Below the pieces are notes generated by a model. The model made no database searches, had not been told where the DNA came from, and was given only the letters and a program-made list of their open reading frames with translations. This document shows, piece after piece, positions 51,709-60,521 of a stretch of 63,839 nt of DNA. The stretch is from SHLQ01 sp964441145 (GTDB lineage Bacteria; Actinomycetota; Acidimicrobiia; Acidimicrobiales; SHLQ01): the NCBI GenBank assembly GCA_964441145.1, contig CAYTUB010000003.1, positions 1 to 63,839 of the forward strand, in the 5' to 3' direction. Position 1 is the first letter of the stretch, and every line of letters starts with the position of its first letter. The translations under genes and the position numbers were made by a program.

Positions 51709-52320
51709 GTGGGAACTGCTTCAACGGTCGTATTTGATCTCGGCAACGTACTGATTACCTGGGATCGCCGACTGCTTTTCGAACAGCTCATCGAAGACCC
51801 GGATGAGCTCTCCTACTTCCTTGACAACGTTCTCACGATGGCTGACAACAAGGAACTTGACCGTGGTGTTCCACTTGGCGAAGTGGCGGCAACGGCTGGC
51901 GACCGGCACCCCGAATACCGCGATGTGATCATGGCCTTTGCCACTCGTTGGAAGGAAACGCTCGGCGACGTCATCGAGGGCTCGGTGGAGATTCTCCACG
52001 ACCTCAAGGCCACAGGCATACCGCTCTACGCCCTCACGAACTGGGGTCGAGATACCTTCGCGATGATCGAAGATGCATATCCGTTCTTTGCGCACTTCGA
52101 TGGCATGGTCGTCAGCGGTCGGGAGGGTGTCATCAAACCGGATCCGGCGATCTATCGAATCCTGTGCGATCGGTACGGATTTGCGCCGACCGACGCCGTC
52201 TTCATCGACGACTCGAGCGCAAACATCGCCACCGCTGCCTCTCTTGGCTTTGATGCGTTGCTGTTTGAGAATTCGGATCGCCTACGTCAACAACTGATCC
52301 TGCGGTCCTTGCTGACCTAG
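51709..52320 (+). CDS. HAD-superfamily hydrolase
   Basis: 203 residues from GTG 51709. HAD motif I is 'VVFDLGNVLITWD' (nucleophile Asp, with Gly instead of the acid/base Asp at +2, as in YihX-like members), motif II 'LYALTNWG', motif III Lys in 'GVIKPDPAIY' and motif IV 'AVFIDDSSANI'. Cap type I. The Gly at +2 is common in 'DxGNVL' HADs such as alpha-D-glucose-1-phosphatase YihX. The substrate is unknown. Confidence 0.88.
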   Translation: MGTASTVVFDLGNVLITWDRRLLFEQLIEDPDELSYFLDNVLTMADNKELDRGVPLGEVAATAGDRHPEYRDVIMAFATRWKETLGDVIEGSVEILHDLKATGIPLYALTNWGRDTFAMIEDAYPFFAHFDGMVVSGREGVIKPDPAIYRILCDRYGFAPTDAVFIDDSSANIATAASLGFDALLFENSDRLRQQLILRSLLT

Positions 52321-52354
52321 ATCGTGTTGGCTTTGGCGAACGTGTCAGAGCTAC

Positions 52355-53398
52355 CTAGTTCGAGCAGTTGGTTGCCTGGGCATCGTCGAGCACGGGGCCC
52401 GCGGTAGTTCCCTGCGCTGGCAATAGACAGGAACGTCCAGGTCGGTCGAACTCAAGACGAAGCACCGCTGCATCTTGGCGAAGTGGCTCCTGCGTTGCGG
52501 TGACAGCGTTGCCAAGCCCAAATGCGGCGATGCCGTTGCCCACTTGGTCAAAGCGGAGAAGAAAGTCCGAACCGTGGCCGACGATCGCGTTCGCGCCCGC
52601 TTCGACAAGGGCCTCGACTGCGGTCAGGTTCGCGACATCGGGGGACCGCGCATCGAGTCCTTCACCGTCGATCAACACAACGACACCGCGGCCAGCATCT
52701 CGACTTACCTCTACCTGCTCAAGTATCGCGTTGAACGACCTAGGTCCAGCGATTCCAGCTTGGTCTTCGGTCGCTGATACCTCGGGTAGGGCGAGGAGAC
52801 TCACGGCGTGAAAGGCGATCGCCACATCTCCGTTGTCGAACACAAACGGCTGTTCCGCGCCTTCGCCGGTCCCAAAACCGACGGTTGCAACATTGACGTC
52901 GGCAAGCGCGTCTTGCATTGCCTCGAGATCCTCGGCGGACAGCACATTGGCAGATGTTGCCAGGTTGATCAGGTCCACTCGGCCTTGCGCCCATGCAGCG
53001 ATTGCTTCGGGGTCGCAGTCAGCGCCCAGGTCGCAACTCAGCGATGCGGTGGTAGCTAAGTCGCCTTCGATCACCGGGATTTCGCTCTCCCATCCATCTG
53101 CGGCGCTGGGCGTGGAGCGGATGCTGCCGAGGACGTGCACCACGTTCTCGGGAATGACGACCGAGCCATCTGCGGGTGCCGGGACAGGACCTCGGGCGAT
53201 CACCGTTGGGTCTTCGGGTTCGGTGATGCTGCGTCCAACCGAGGGGTCTTCGGCGGCCGGTGGAGCATCGGTTGGTGCCTGTGCCGCTCGAGATTGGTCG
53301 GTAGATGAGCAGGCGGAAATCAGCAGCGCCAGTAGCGCCGCTAGGGCAACAGCGAGCGAGCGTCGTGATCGTTGGCAACGTCGGGAGAGAGGATGCAC
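52355..53398 (-). CDS. CapA-like lipoprotein (degenerate metallophosphatase fold)
   Basis: 347 residues from GTG 53398 (MHPLSRRCQRS); the frame stays open upstream, but the lipoprotein signal starts here. Lipobox 'LLISACS'. The folded part has 'IRSTPSAADGWESEIPVIEG', 'VDLINLATSANVLSAEDLEA', 'VEALVEAGANAIVGHGSDFL' and 'GIAAFGLGNAV'. These recall the CapA/poly-gamma-glutamate synthesis family (PF09587: NxxN..D, GAH..Q, YSLGNFV), but key metal residues are altered (GAN-AIVGHGSD). Possibly a non-catalytic relative. It is divergent from another lipoprotein gene at 53494. Confidence 0.65.
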   Translation of the reverse strand: MHPLSRRCQRSRRSLAVALAALLALLISACSSTDQSRAAQAPTDAPPAAEDPSVGRSITEPEDPTVIARGPVPAPADGSVVIPENVVHVLGSIRSTPSAADGWESEIPVIEGDLATTASLSCDLGADCDPEAIAAWAQGRVDLINLATSANVLSAEDLEAMQDALADVNVATVGFGTGEGAEQPFVFDNGDVAIAFHAVSLLALPEVSATEDQAGIAGPRSFNAILEQVEVSRDAGRGVVVLIDGEGLDARSPDVANLTAVEALVEAGANAIVGHGSDFLLRFDQVGNGIAAFGLGNAVTATQEPLRQDAAVLRLEFDRPGRSCLLPAQGTTAGPVLDDAQATNCSN

Positions 53399-53493
53399 GG
53401 TCGCTATTGTGGCTCGTAACGCGGCCGTAGCGTTAGCGGGGCGCACTCCCGGGTGCCCCGCGGCCCAAGTTATTGGGCCATAGCCTTGGGGAT

Positions 53494-54417
53494 ATGTTGA
53501 CCGAACGTATCCGACGTCGTTCTTTGCTGCAGCCGTTGTTCTTCGCGTTGTTTCTGTTGTTCGCGGCGGGTTGCAGCGAGGCCTCGATTGTCGAACCAGG
53601 TCCTGCCGACACCGGTGACACGACGACAACGTCGGCACCTGACGCTGATCAAGACGATGACGAAGACGGTGGGGAAGACGACGGTGATGTCGAAACCGCC
53701 GAGAATGAGCCGACCACGACCGACGACCCGACCGATGACTCGAGCGTTGATGACTCCGCGTCTGGCGAACAGAGCAGTGGCGACCCTGACGAACTCGCAA
53801 CGCCGAACGTGACGGCCACAACGGTCGTCATCGACGAGTCCTCGGAGAACGCCGCGGCCTTCACCGAGTTGGCAGCCTCTGGGCTGGTGCTCAGCCTTGA
53901 TGAACAATCATGCACAGACACCGCCGCCGCCGAGGCCGAGACACAGGGAGCCGACCCGATCGATGCCGTTGTTTCGGCTGTGCAGTCCTGCGCGAGCGCC
54001 CAAGCCGTCGACGACTTTGCCGCCGGTCTCATCGAAGCTGGCGGTGGTCCGCTTCCTGCGACCGAGGCAGCGTGCGTTTCCTCTGAACTCCAGGCGACCG
54101 AGGAGTATCGACCCTTCTGGCGAGCGTTGCTGGACGAAGAGCCCTTCGACTTCCTTCTCGCCGAGACCGAGGTGCAGAACCGATATCTCGATCTGTTTTC
54201 GGAGTGCGTTTCGGTAGGTCGTGCGGTTTCGCAGCAGGCTGGCGTGTCGTTGTCAGCGCCAACACAGGGATGCATTGACGACCTCTATAACGACCGCGAG
54301 TTTGTCCGAGTCACGATCCTCGCTGACCTATCGGGAGACCTCGATGAACGAGCTCGCATCGATAGCCAGATTGCGGGCTGTTTCACCAGCCAAGAACTCG
54401 CTGCCCTCGAAGGGTAA
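53494..54417 (+). CDS. Acidic lipoprotein with C-terminal Cys-containing helical repeats
   Basis: 307 residues from ATG 53494. Lipobox 'LLFAAGCS'. Residues 35-110 are Asp/Glu/Thr-rich. The rest holds Cys spaced through helical segments ('LDEQSCTDTAAAE', 'VVSAVQSCASAQ', 'TEAACVSSEL', 'LFSECVSVG', 'TQGCIDDLYND', 'QIAGCFTSQEL'), suggesting a disulfide-stabilised helical bundle. No family recognised. It precedes an M50 protease gene by 54 bp. Confidence 0.75.
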   Translation: MLTERIRRRSLLQPLFFALFLLFAAGCSEASIVEPGPADTGDTTTTSAPDADQDDDEDGGEDDGDVETAENEPTTTDDPTDDSSVDDSASGEQSSGDPDELATPNVTATTVVIDESSENAAAFTELAASGLVLSLDEQSCTDTAAAEAETQGADPIDAVVSAVQSCASAQAVDDFAAGLIEAGGGPLPATEAACVSSELQATEEYRPFWRALLDEEPFDFLLAETEVQNRYLDLFSECVSVGRAVSQQAGVSLSAPTQGCIDDLYNDREFVRVTILADLSGDLDERARIDSQIAGCFTSQELAALEG

Positions 54418-54471
54418 CCGACTCGTCCAGCAGATCGTCCTAGGGTAAGTCGTCGATACCTGGAGGTGCCG

Positions 54472-55131
54472 ATGACCTTTAACCTGTTCGGGTTCCCAAC
54501 CACCATCAACGGGTCGTTTCTCATCACGATCGCTGTCATTGGATTCTTGTCCTTTAATGATCAGGTTGACCGCATCGTGCTTTTCGTCGCGATTGCTGTG
54601 GTTGCTGTGCTCATTCATGAGCTTGGTCACGCCGTGGCTGCCAACTCTCAGGGAACCGTTGGGTCGCCCGTGATCTCGCTGGAAGGCATGGCTGGGTTCA
54701 CACGCTTTCGTCTCGCCGAAGCTCCCGGGCGAGCAGCATCGATCTTTATTAGCCTGGCCGGACCCTTTGCCGGCGCCCTCCCAGGCGTCGCGCTGCTCAT
54801 TGCCCGGCAGGCAGGTGTATTCGACGGGCAAGGACCGCTTGTAGTCGACGCCGTGAACATCGGAATTTTCACCACGATTGTATGGAGTGCCTTCAACCTC
54901 CTACCCGTCGTTCCCCTCGATGGCGGCCACATCATGACCGACCTCATTCCCGGGGACGTGCCGGTTCGTCGGCGACGCGCCGCCATGGTCTCGATCGTCA
55001 CGGCGATCGTCATCGGCGGTGGACTGTGGTTTGGGTCGGGTTTCTTTCTCGAGAGTCGGCTTCTCTTCGCCCCCCTAATCATGGGGATGATGGCGTGGCA
55101 GAACTTCAGCAGTTTGCGGACATCGGCATAG
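54472..55131 (+). CDS. M50-family site-2 protease-like membrane metalloprotease
   Basis: 219 residues from ATG 54472 with TGGAGG ahead. The zinc motif is 'VLIHELGHAVAANSQG' in the second TM helix. The third ligand motif is 'NLLPVVPLDGGHIM' (Asn-x2-Pro-x2-Pro-Leu-Asp-Gly-Gly). 'SLAGPFAGALPG' is the usual intervening helix. There is no PDZ or CBS domain, so it is a minimal rhomboid-like SpoIVFB-type protease. The substrate is unknown. Confidence 0.88.
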   Translation: MTFNLFGFPTTINGSFLITIAVIGFLSFNDQVDRIVLFVAIAVVAVLIHELGHAVAANSQGTVGSPVISLEGMAGFTRFRLAEAPGRAASIFISLAGPFAGALPGVALLIARQAGVFDGQGPLVVDAVNIGIFTTIVWSAFNLLPVVPLDGGHIMTDLIPGDVPVRRRRAAMVSIVTAIVIGGGLWFGSGFFLESRLLFAPLIMGMMAWQNFSSLRTSA

Positions 55132-55139
55132 GGTGCCGC

Positions 55140-56126
55140 ATGCGTGGAGTCCTGCTTACCAACGAAGACGAGAACTTTCGGGCTGAAGTAACCGAGCTCA
55201 CGGAGGATGACCTCCCCGAGGGCGACGTTCTGGTCGCGGTCGAATACTCGACGCTCAACTACAAAGATGCGTTAGCAATCACGAACTCGTCGCCGATCGT
55301 ACGGACCTGGCCAATGGTCCCCGGTGTCGATCTTGCCGGAACCGTGTTGTCGTCGAATAACGAAGACCGCAAGGTTGGCGAGCGCGTCGTGCTCAACGGT
55401 TGGGATGTTGGTGAGCGTCACTGGGGTGGCCTGGCCGAACGTGCCCGGGTCGACAGCCAATGGCTTACCTCGATCCCGGAAGCCTTCTCTACCTACCAAG
55501 CCGCAGCTATCGGTACCGCTGGGTACACGGCGATGCTGTCTGTGCTCGCCCTCGAAGAACACGATGTGACCCCGAGTAGCGGCCCTGTCTTGGTTACCGG
55601 CGCTGCTGGCGGGGTGGGCTCTATTGCTGTCTCGGTACTTTCAAAGCTCGGCTACGAGGTCATTGCGTCGTCGGGCCGGGTGGACTCCGAAGGCGACTAT
55701 CTGAAGAGTCTGGGCGCCGCTGAACTGCTCGATCGCAGCGAACTTGTCGAGCCAAACAGTCGACCGCTCGCAAAGGCTCGTTGGGCAGGGGCTATCGACG
55801 TGGCGGGTAGTCATACGTTGGCCAACGTCTTGGCCGCCACATCGCCCAAGGGATGCGTCGCTGCTTGTGGACTTGCCCACGGCATGGACCTCACCACTTC
55901 GGTGGCGCCGCTGATTTTGCGTGGCGTGACTCTCGCGGGCATCGACTCCGTCCACGAAACGAGCGAACGGCGCGATGAAGCTTGGCAGCGCCTTGCAACA
56001 GATCTGAACACGACGAGCCTCGAATCAATGGTGACCGAGATCGGTCTCGACGACGTGGTCGATGCCGCAGCTGACCTGCTCGCTGGCCGAGTGCGAGGCA
56101 GGATCGTCGTCGACGTCGGCCGGTAA
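55140..56126 (+). CDS. acuI: AcuI/YhdH-type acrylyl-CoA reductase (zinc-free MDR)
   Basis: 328 residues from ATG 55140. The family has 'VEYSTLNYKDALAITNSSPI', 'WPMVPGVDLAGTV', 'GERVVLNGWDVGERHWGG' (typical AcuI block), 'GTAGYTAMLSVLALE', 'VLVTGAAGGVGSIAVSVLSK' (NADP fold) and no zinc ligands. AcuI reduces acryloyl-CoA to propionyl-CoA, for example in DMSP breakdown. It starts 8 bp after the M50 gene stop and may share its transcript. Assignment to the exact substrate is inferred. Confidence 0.85.
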   Translation: MRGVLLTNEDENFRAEVTELTEDDLPEGDVLVAVEYSTLNYKDALAITNSSPIVRTWPMVPGVDLAGTVLSSNNEDRKVGERVVLNGWDVGERHWGGLAERARVDSQWLTSIPEAFSTYQAAAIGTAGYTAMLSVLALEEHDVTPSSGPVLVTGAAGGVGSIAVSVLSKLGYEVIASSGRVDSEGDYLKSLGAAELLDRSELVEPNSRPLAKARWAGAIDVAGSHTLANVLAATSPKGCVAACGLAHGMDLTTSVAPLILRGVTLAGIDSVHETSERRDEAWQRLATDLNTTSLESMVTEIGLDDVVDAAADLLAGRVRGRIVVDVGR

Positions 56127-56131
56127 GTCTT

Positions 56132-57262
56132 CTAGCTGTCGGCGGGCACGACCGTGATCAGCGCCACCGAAGGACGAACACCAAATCGAAGCTGTGGAGC
56201 TTGACCCCGTTCCAAACCAACGCCCGTCGAAACGTAGAGCGGATGACCATTGAGGACATGCAGGCCGCCGGACGCGATCTCCTTAGGGACATCAGAGAAG
56301 GTGATCGGCGGTCCGATCCAGGGCAGCGAAACTTGTCCACCGTGAGTGTGCCCCGCAATCGTGAGGTCGATGGGCGAGGCCGAGTCGTAGGACAACACGT
56401 TGTCGGGGGAGTGGCTGACGGCGATCACTAAGTCGGCTTCGGTAGTGGTGTCGGCAAGCGCCTGGATGAGCTCCTCGTTGACCTCGCCCGAATCGCGGGT
56501 CTCCGTGATGGACATGCCGGCAAAGACGACATCCTGTCCATCGATGTCGAGGGTGAGAAGCTCATCGGCGAGGTAGTTGGCGCCCGACTCTTCGGCGAGC
56601 TCCTCGAGAACTGTGGGGTCGTCGACATCACCGTTGACGATGACGACATGTTCGACAGTACGCACGAGCTCGCGGAGCCAACCAAGGAACTCCGGTAGTT
56701 GCGCATCGAGCTCATCAGGTGGGATCTGGTACAGGTCGCCGGGGATGACCACGACCTGAGGGTCACCGTTGGTCACCAGCTCTCGTGCTGCGACTTCATG
56801 GTCGCCAATATTGGGCGTCTGCAGATCTGCAATCACGCCGATGAGCAGCGGTTGGGCAGCTCCCTCGGCGCCGAGCACGACTTCGTCAAGCTCGAGTCGG
56901 TTGGGTTCGACGTGGGTTCCCCAAAGTCCAGAGGCGACAGCTCCGAGCGCCAAAATGACCAGTGGCCACACGATGAGCGGGGTCTTGAATTCGGCGTTCA
57001 AGAGGTGGGGCGTCACGATGATGGCGACCCCAATGGGGAACCCCACGACGGCCAGTAGATAGACGTAGTGGATGAGGCCGAACTGATTGAGGTCTGCCCA
57101 GATAGCCAGAACCACCAGTGCCACCGTTGAGATCAACGTGGCGGCGAGAACACCCGTCGCAATATCGGCCAGGCCGGTTCCCCAACTGCGATAACGGGCA
57201 GTGAAACCTCCAACGAGCCCTGCGACGATCGCGCAGATCAGCATCACAATGCTCAGGTCCAC
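56132..57262 (-). CDS. Membrane-anchored divergent metallophosphoesterase
   Basis: 376 residues. Three or four TM helices occupy residues 1-120. The calcineurin-like domain has 'LLIGVIADLQTPNIGDHE', 'VVVIPGDLYQIP', 'VVIVNGDVDDPTV', 'VIAVSHSPDNV' and 'LTIAGHTHGGQVSLPW'. Compared with YkuE-type enzymes, the first metal His (DxH) is Gln and the GNH(D/E) motif is N-GDVD, so two usual catalytic residues are missing. The GD, SH and GHTH motifs remain. It may have altered activity or metal number. Confidence 0.8.
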   Translation of the reverse strand: MDLSIVMLICAIVAGLVGGFTARYRSWGTGLADIATGVLAATLISTVALVVLAIWADLNQFGLIHYVYLLAVVGFPIGVAIIVTPHLLNAEFKTPLIVWPLVILALGAVASGLWGTHVEPNRLELDEVVLGAEGAAQPLLIGVIADLQTPNIGDHEVAARELVTNGDPQVVVIPGDLYQIPPDELDAQLPEFLGWLRELVRTVEHVVIVNGDVDDPTVLEELAEESGANYLADELLTLDIDGQDVVFAGMSITETRDSGEVNEELIQALADTTTEADLVIAVSHSPDNVLSYDSASPIDLTIAGHTHGGQVSLPWIGPPITFSDVPKEIASGGLHVLNGHPLYVSTGVGLERGQAPQLRFGVRPSVALITVVPADS

Positions 57263-57318
57263 CCCGAGATGGTGCCAGATCCAGAGGTTCCCGTGGCGCC
57301 AGAGGGCCCGGATTGTGC

Positions 57319-58200
57319 CTATTGCTCGCTCTCGTCGCTATGTGGGGGATCGCTCAAGAACCGCTCGATCTCGGACGCGAAGTCGGCGGAGTCCACGATG
57401 ATCTCTGGAGCTGCGTCGCTCTTCGATTCGAGATCCGACACATAATTCCGCACGTCCTCGTCGTCTTCGAGGGCACGGTGCACCCGAGACTCCCAGTCGC
57501 GAATCTCATCGGCGAGGCCGGCGTGATCGGTTCGGATCTTCAGGTATTGCTCGAGGGTGGCGAGCAATGCAGCCGTCGCCTTTGGAGATGGAGGGCTCGG
57601 CACATAGTGAGGAACACTGGCCGATAGTGACATCGCCGGAATCCCATGCTCGCCGAGATGCTGATGCAGTGAACCAACAACACCTGTCGGACCTTCATAG
57701 CTCGGACCAGCAACACCGAGGCGCTCCGAAAGCTCGCTATCACCGGTCGATGCCCGAACGGGAAAGGTGCGGGTATGTGGCACCATCGCCAACGATGCGC
57801 CAAGGGTGACGACCAACCGACTTTGCGTGTGTTCGACAAGTTCGCGAATCGTGGCAGAGAACGATTGCCAGCGAAGATTCGGTTCGACCCCACTCAGCAA
57901 CACCAGGTCGGGGGATCCAGTTTCGGTCTTTGCCCACAACGCATTGTTCGATGGCCAAAGTATTTCTCGTTTGCCGCTGCGGCCGAGCCGTACTTCGGGC
58001 CGGGTCTCTTGAAAGTCGTAGAGCAGTTCGGGATCAATGGAGGCTGCTGGCTTGCCCTCGTGAATCATCGACAACCAATCGATGGCAGCGGTGGCGGCTG
58101 CACCCATGTCGAACAAACCCTTGAACGCCATGATGAAGACCGGTGACTCAAGATCACCAAGATCACCAAGATCATGTAGTTCGTAGTCGATGCTCGCCAC
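57319..58200 (-). CDS. PAC2-family protein
   Basis: 293 residues from GTG 58200. PAC2 features are 'SPVFIMAFKGLFDMGAAATA', 'DLVLLSGVEPNLRWQSF', 'VVTLGASLAMVPHTR', 'GPTGVVGSLHQHLGEHGIP' and 'PHYVPSPPSPKAT', followed by a C-terminal helical coil. In eukaryotes PAC2 is a proteasome-assembly chaperone; actinobacterial members accompany proteasome-bearing genomes. A 9-bp triplet repeat (DLGDLGDL codons near 58150-58176) is at the N-terminus. Confidence 0.85.
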   Translation of the reverse strand: MASIDYELHDLGDLGDLESPVFIMAFKGLFDMGAAATAAIDWLSMIHEGKPAASIDPELLYDFQETRPEVRLGRSGKREILWPSNNALWAKTETGSPDLVLLSGVEPNLRWQSFSATIRELVEHTQSRLVVTLGASLAMVPHTRTFPVRASTGDSELSERLGVAGPSYEGPTGVVGSLHQHLGEHGIPAMSLSASVPHYVPSPPSPKATAALLATLEQYLKIRTDHAGLADEIRDWESRVHRALEDDEDVRNYVSDLESKSDAAPEIIVDSADFASEIERFLSDPPHSDESEQ

Positions 58201-58291
58201 ATACTCAGACTAGGACCCAAATTCGGCGCGGCCCCGCAAGTGTCGCCTAGGGTCATTCCCGGGAGCGGATCCCGACGAGGAGGTCTTTTCG

Positions 58292-58921
58292 ATGAGTCAC
58301 GGAACACAGCCACCGGGTTGGTACCCAGCAGAGGGTGATCCAGCAGGCACCGTTCGATGGTGGGACGGAAACAGCTGGGTGGGTGGGCCGCAGCAACAAG
58401 GCGCGCAACAACAAGCCGGCTACGTGGCCCCGAACAACAATCAGCTCGCGAACGGTCGAGAGATTGCAGACCCCTGGCTGCGCATCGCTGCGTCGATCAT
58501 TGACGCGATCATCGTCACCATCATCACCTTGCCATTCGGCATTGGAGCCGTCTTCCAAGCATTCAGCGGCGACCCGAACCAGGTAGAGGTCAACGTCGGC
58601 CTGGCGATTCTCGGGTCCATTGTCGGCGCGGCGTACTACACGCTGATGAACACGTTCCTTTCTGGCACCGTCGGCAAGTTGCTGTTGGGCATACGAATCG
58701 TCAAGGAAGATGGCACTGAGCCGCTGGGCGTTCCGGTCGGAATCATCCGTTCGGGAACGTCGCTTCTCGGAATCGTGAGCGCCATTGCCTTCCTCGGCGT
58801 CATCGTCACGATCGTCGTCGCGGTCGTAGGCCTCGTCTCGTTGGTATTCCTGTTCACCGATAACCAACATCGCACGGTGATGGATCGGGCAGCGAACACC
58901 TACGTCGTGAAGAAGAAGTAA
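58292..58921 (+). CDS. DUF2510-RDD family membrane protein
   Basis: 209 residues from ATG 58292 (GAGGAGG ahead). The N-terminal DUF2510 motif 'PPGWYPAEGDPAGTVRWWDG' is followed by a Gln-rich linker. The RDD domain has 'ADPWLRIAASIIDAIIVTII', 'FLSGTVGKLLLGIRIV' and 'VMDRAANTYVV'. Four hydrophobic stretches are visible. RDD proteins may act as ion or small-molecule transporters. Convergent with the KAS III gene (18 bp between stops). Confidence 0.88.
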   Translation: MSHGTQPPGWYPAEGDPAGTVRWWDGNSWVGGPQQQGAQQQAGYVAPNNNQLANGREIADPWLRIAASIIDAIIVTIITLPFGIGAVFQAFSGDPNQVEVNVGLAILGSIVGAAYYTLMNTFLSGTVGKLLLGIRIVKEDGTEPLGVPVGIIRSGTSLLGIVSAIAFLGVIVTIVVAVVGLVSLVFLFTDNQHRTVMDRAANTYVVKKK

Positions 58922-58939
58922 CCGACTTCTTCGCGGGCC

Positions 58940-60004
58940 CTAGCTTCGCGGATCGCGGTAGAGCATCGAGCCCCAGTGGGCTCCGGCCCCAAAGGCGGTG
59001 AATGCAAGGAGCGCTCCGGGTTCGATGTGGCCTGTCTGCCCGCAGTCATGGAAGAGCAGCGGCAGCGTTGCCGCAGTGGTGTTGCCGTAGTTGGCAATGT
59101 TTGACGCGACGAGATCATCGTCGACGCCAAGTTGCTTTGCGACGCCGTCGAGGATTCGCTGATTTGCCTGATGGGCCAGGATGAGGTCGAGGTCAGCAAC
59201 CCCGTAGCCAGATGAGTCAAGCACCGTTCGAATCGAGTCGGGCATGAGCTGGACGGCTTGTCGAAACAGCTCTTTGCCATTCATCTGAGGTCGATGAAGA
59301 CCGGCCTCAATCTGTTCCACGCTCGACCACGGTTGATGGACAAACCCGGGCCCCGGCACGTGGATCAACTCGAACATCGAGCCATCGCTGTGCAGCGTTG
59401 ACGAAATGAAACCGGTGTCCTCGGTGCCAGGACGCAACACCATCGCGGCGCCCGCATCACCAAAGAGCACACTCCATGCCCGCGCCTCGCTTGCTGTCTC
59501 GTAGTCGCTCTCGGTCGGTTCGTCGTCGGATAGGCCGAGGAGAATATTCATGCTCTCCCCATAGGGCATGTACCCGCGGTGCACCTCGGCGCCCACGACG
59601 ACCACCGTCTCAGCGCGACCGCTGCTGATCAACATGTCGGCCATATCGAGGCCGTATAAGAACCCGGCACATTGCTGACGGATCTCGAAGGCTGCGACTC
59701 GGCCGAGACCAGCTCGTTCTTGAATGAGCGGCGCATTGCCGGGGGCGTAGTGATCGGGGGTCATCGTCGCCGAGATCAACGTATCGACTTCACCTGGGGC
59801 AATGTCGGCCGCTTCTAGAGCCGCTCGGACTGCGTTGGTGGCGAGCTCTGCGGATCCGACTCCTGGCATGGCAACGCGGCGTTGTCGCACTCCGCTGCGC
59901 TTGATGATCCACTCGTCGGTGGTATCCATGATCCTGGCGAGTTGATCGTTGGTCACGACCGTCTCGGGCAGGGCAACTCCCGACGCAACAATGTGTGCGC
60001 CCAT
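58940..60004 (-). CDS. fabH: 3-oxoacyl-ACP synthase III (FabH-like)
   Basis: 354 residues. It has 'WIIKRSGVRQRRVA', the catalytic Cys in 'IRQQCAGFLYGLDMA', His in 'LILAHQANQRILDGVAKQLG' and Asn in 'VASNIANYGNTTAATLPLL' (in parts), giving the Cys-His-Asn triad of KAS III. The closing 'AFTAFGAGAHWGSML' also fits. It condenses acyl-CoA with malonyl-ACP to start fatty acid or ketide synthesis. No fab cluster is adjacent, so a specialised role is possible. Confidence 0.88.
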   Translation of the reverse strand: MGAHIVASGVALPETVVTNDQLARIMDTTDEWIIKRSGVRQRRVAMPGVGSAELATNAVRAALEAADIAPGEVDTLISATMTPDHYAPGNAPLIQERAGLGRVAAFEIRQQCAGFLYGLDMADMLISSGRAETVVVVGAEVHRGYMPYGESMNILLGLSDDEPTESDYETASEARAWSVLFGDAGAAMVLRPGTEDTGFISSTLHSDGSMFELIHVPGPGFVHQPWSSVEQIEAGLHRPQMNGKELFRQAVQLMPDSIRTVLDSSGYGVADLDLILAHQANQRILDGVAKQLGVDDDLVASNIANYGNTTAATLPLLFHDCGQTGHIEPGALLAFTAFGAGAHWGSMLYRDPRS

Positions 60005-60007
60005 GGG

Positions 60008-60487
60008 CTATTCAGATTCGGCGACCGGTGCTGGCGGCGGTTCCTCTTCGTCAGCGGAAACTTCGGCCAGCGCGGGTTCGTCTGGTGTCTCGGCTTCGGC
60101 TGGCGCCTCTGCCTCTGCCTCTGCCTCTGCCTCGGCAGCTGGTTCGGCTGGTGCCTCTGCCTCGGCATCGCTGTTCTCGTCGGCCGGTGGGGTCTTTGCC
60201 TTTGGCTTGTCGAGACCAGCGGTCGGATTCGCCTGGATCACATTGAACTCGTCCACGGCGACCTTGTACGCGGCCTCCGCTTCAGCCTTCTGCTCGGCGG
60301 TGGCATCCGGGTCGTTGTTGAGGTTGCGAACTGCGCCCGCAGCTGCGTCCTTTGCACGCTCGGCCTTGGCAACCCGCTTCTTTCCTCGCTGTTGCAAGGC
60401 TCGGGCATCGAGGCGTTCGTTGAACAGCAAAAGAGCGGTTCGGGTTTCGTTATCGAGAGGAATCTCCGTAGTCACATCAAACATCAT
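60008..60487 (-). CDS. Unknown protein with Ala/Glu/Pro low-complexity tail
   Basis: 159 residues. The N-terminal half is helical and basic ('ARALQQRGKKRVAKAERAKD') and the C-terminal half consists of Ala-Glu repeats (GAGGCA hexamers near 60105-60134) and prolines. No membrane segment or Cys. It starts just upstream of and divergent from the S9 peptidase and follows directly before KAS III (3 bp). Function unknown. Confidence 0.6.
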   Translation of the reverse strand: MMFDVTTEIPLDNETRTALLLFNERLDARALQQRGKKRVAKAERAKDAAAGAVRNLNNDPDATAEQKAEAEAAYKVAVDEFNVIQANPTAGLDKPKAKTPPADENSDAEAEAPAEPAAEAEAEAEAEAPAEAETPDEPALAEVSADEEEPPPAPVAESE

Positions 60488-60521
60488 CGGTCATGAACGC
60501 CTCTCGGGCCAAGATGATGAG

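Noticed and set aside
52355..53821. 488-codon version of the CapA-like lipoprotein
   Set aside because: The first 141 codons lie antisense to another lipoprotein gene, are Arg-rich and precede a clear signal peptide starting at 53398.
59949..60521. Extended N-terminus of the S9 peptidase (longer open frame)
   Set aside because: The extension is Ala/Ser low-complexity and overlaps the opposite-strand gene at 60008-60487 and the KAS III start; GTG 60522 fits the family.
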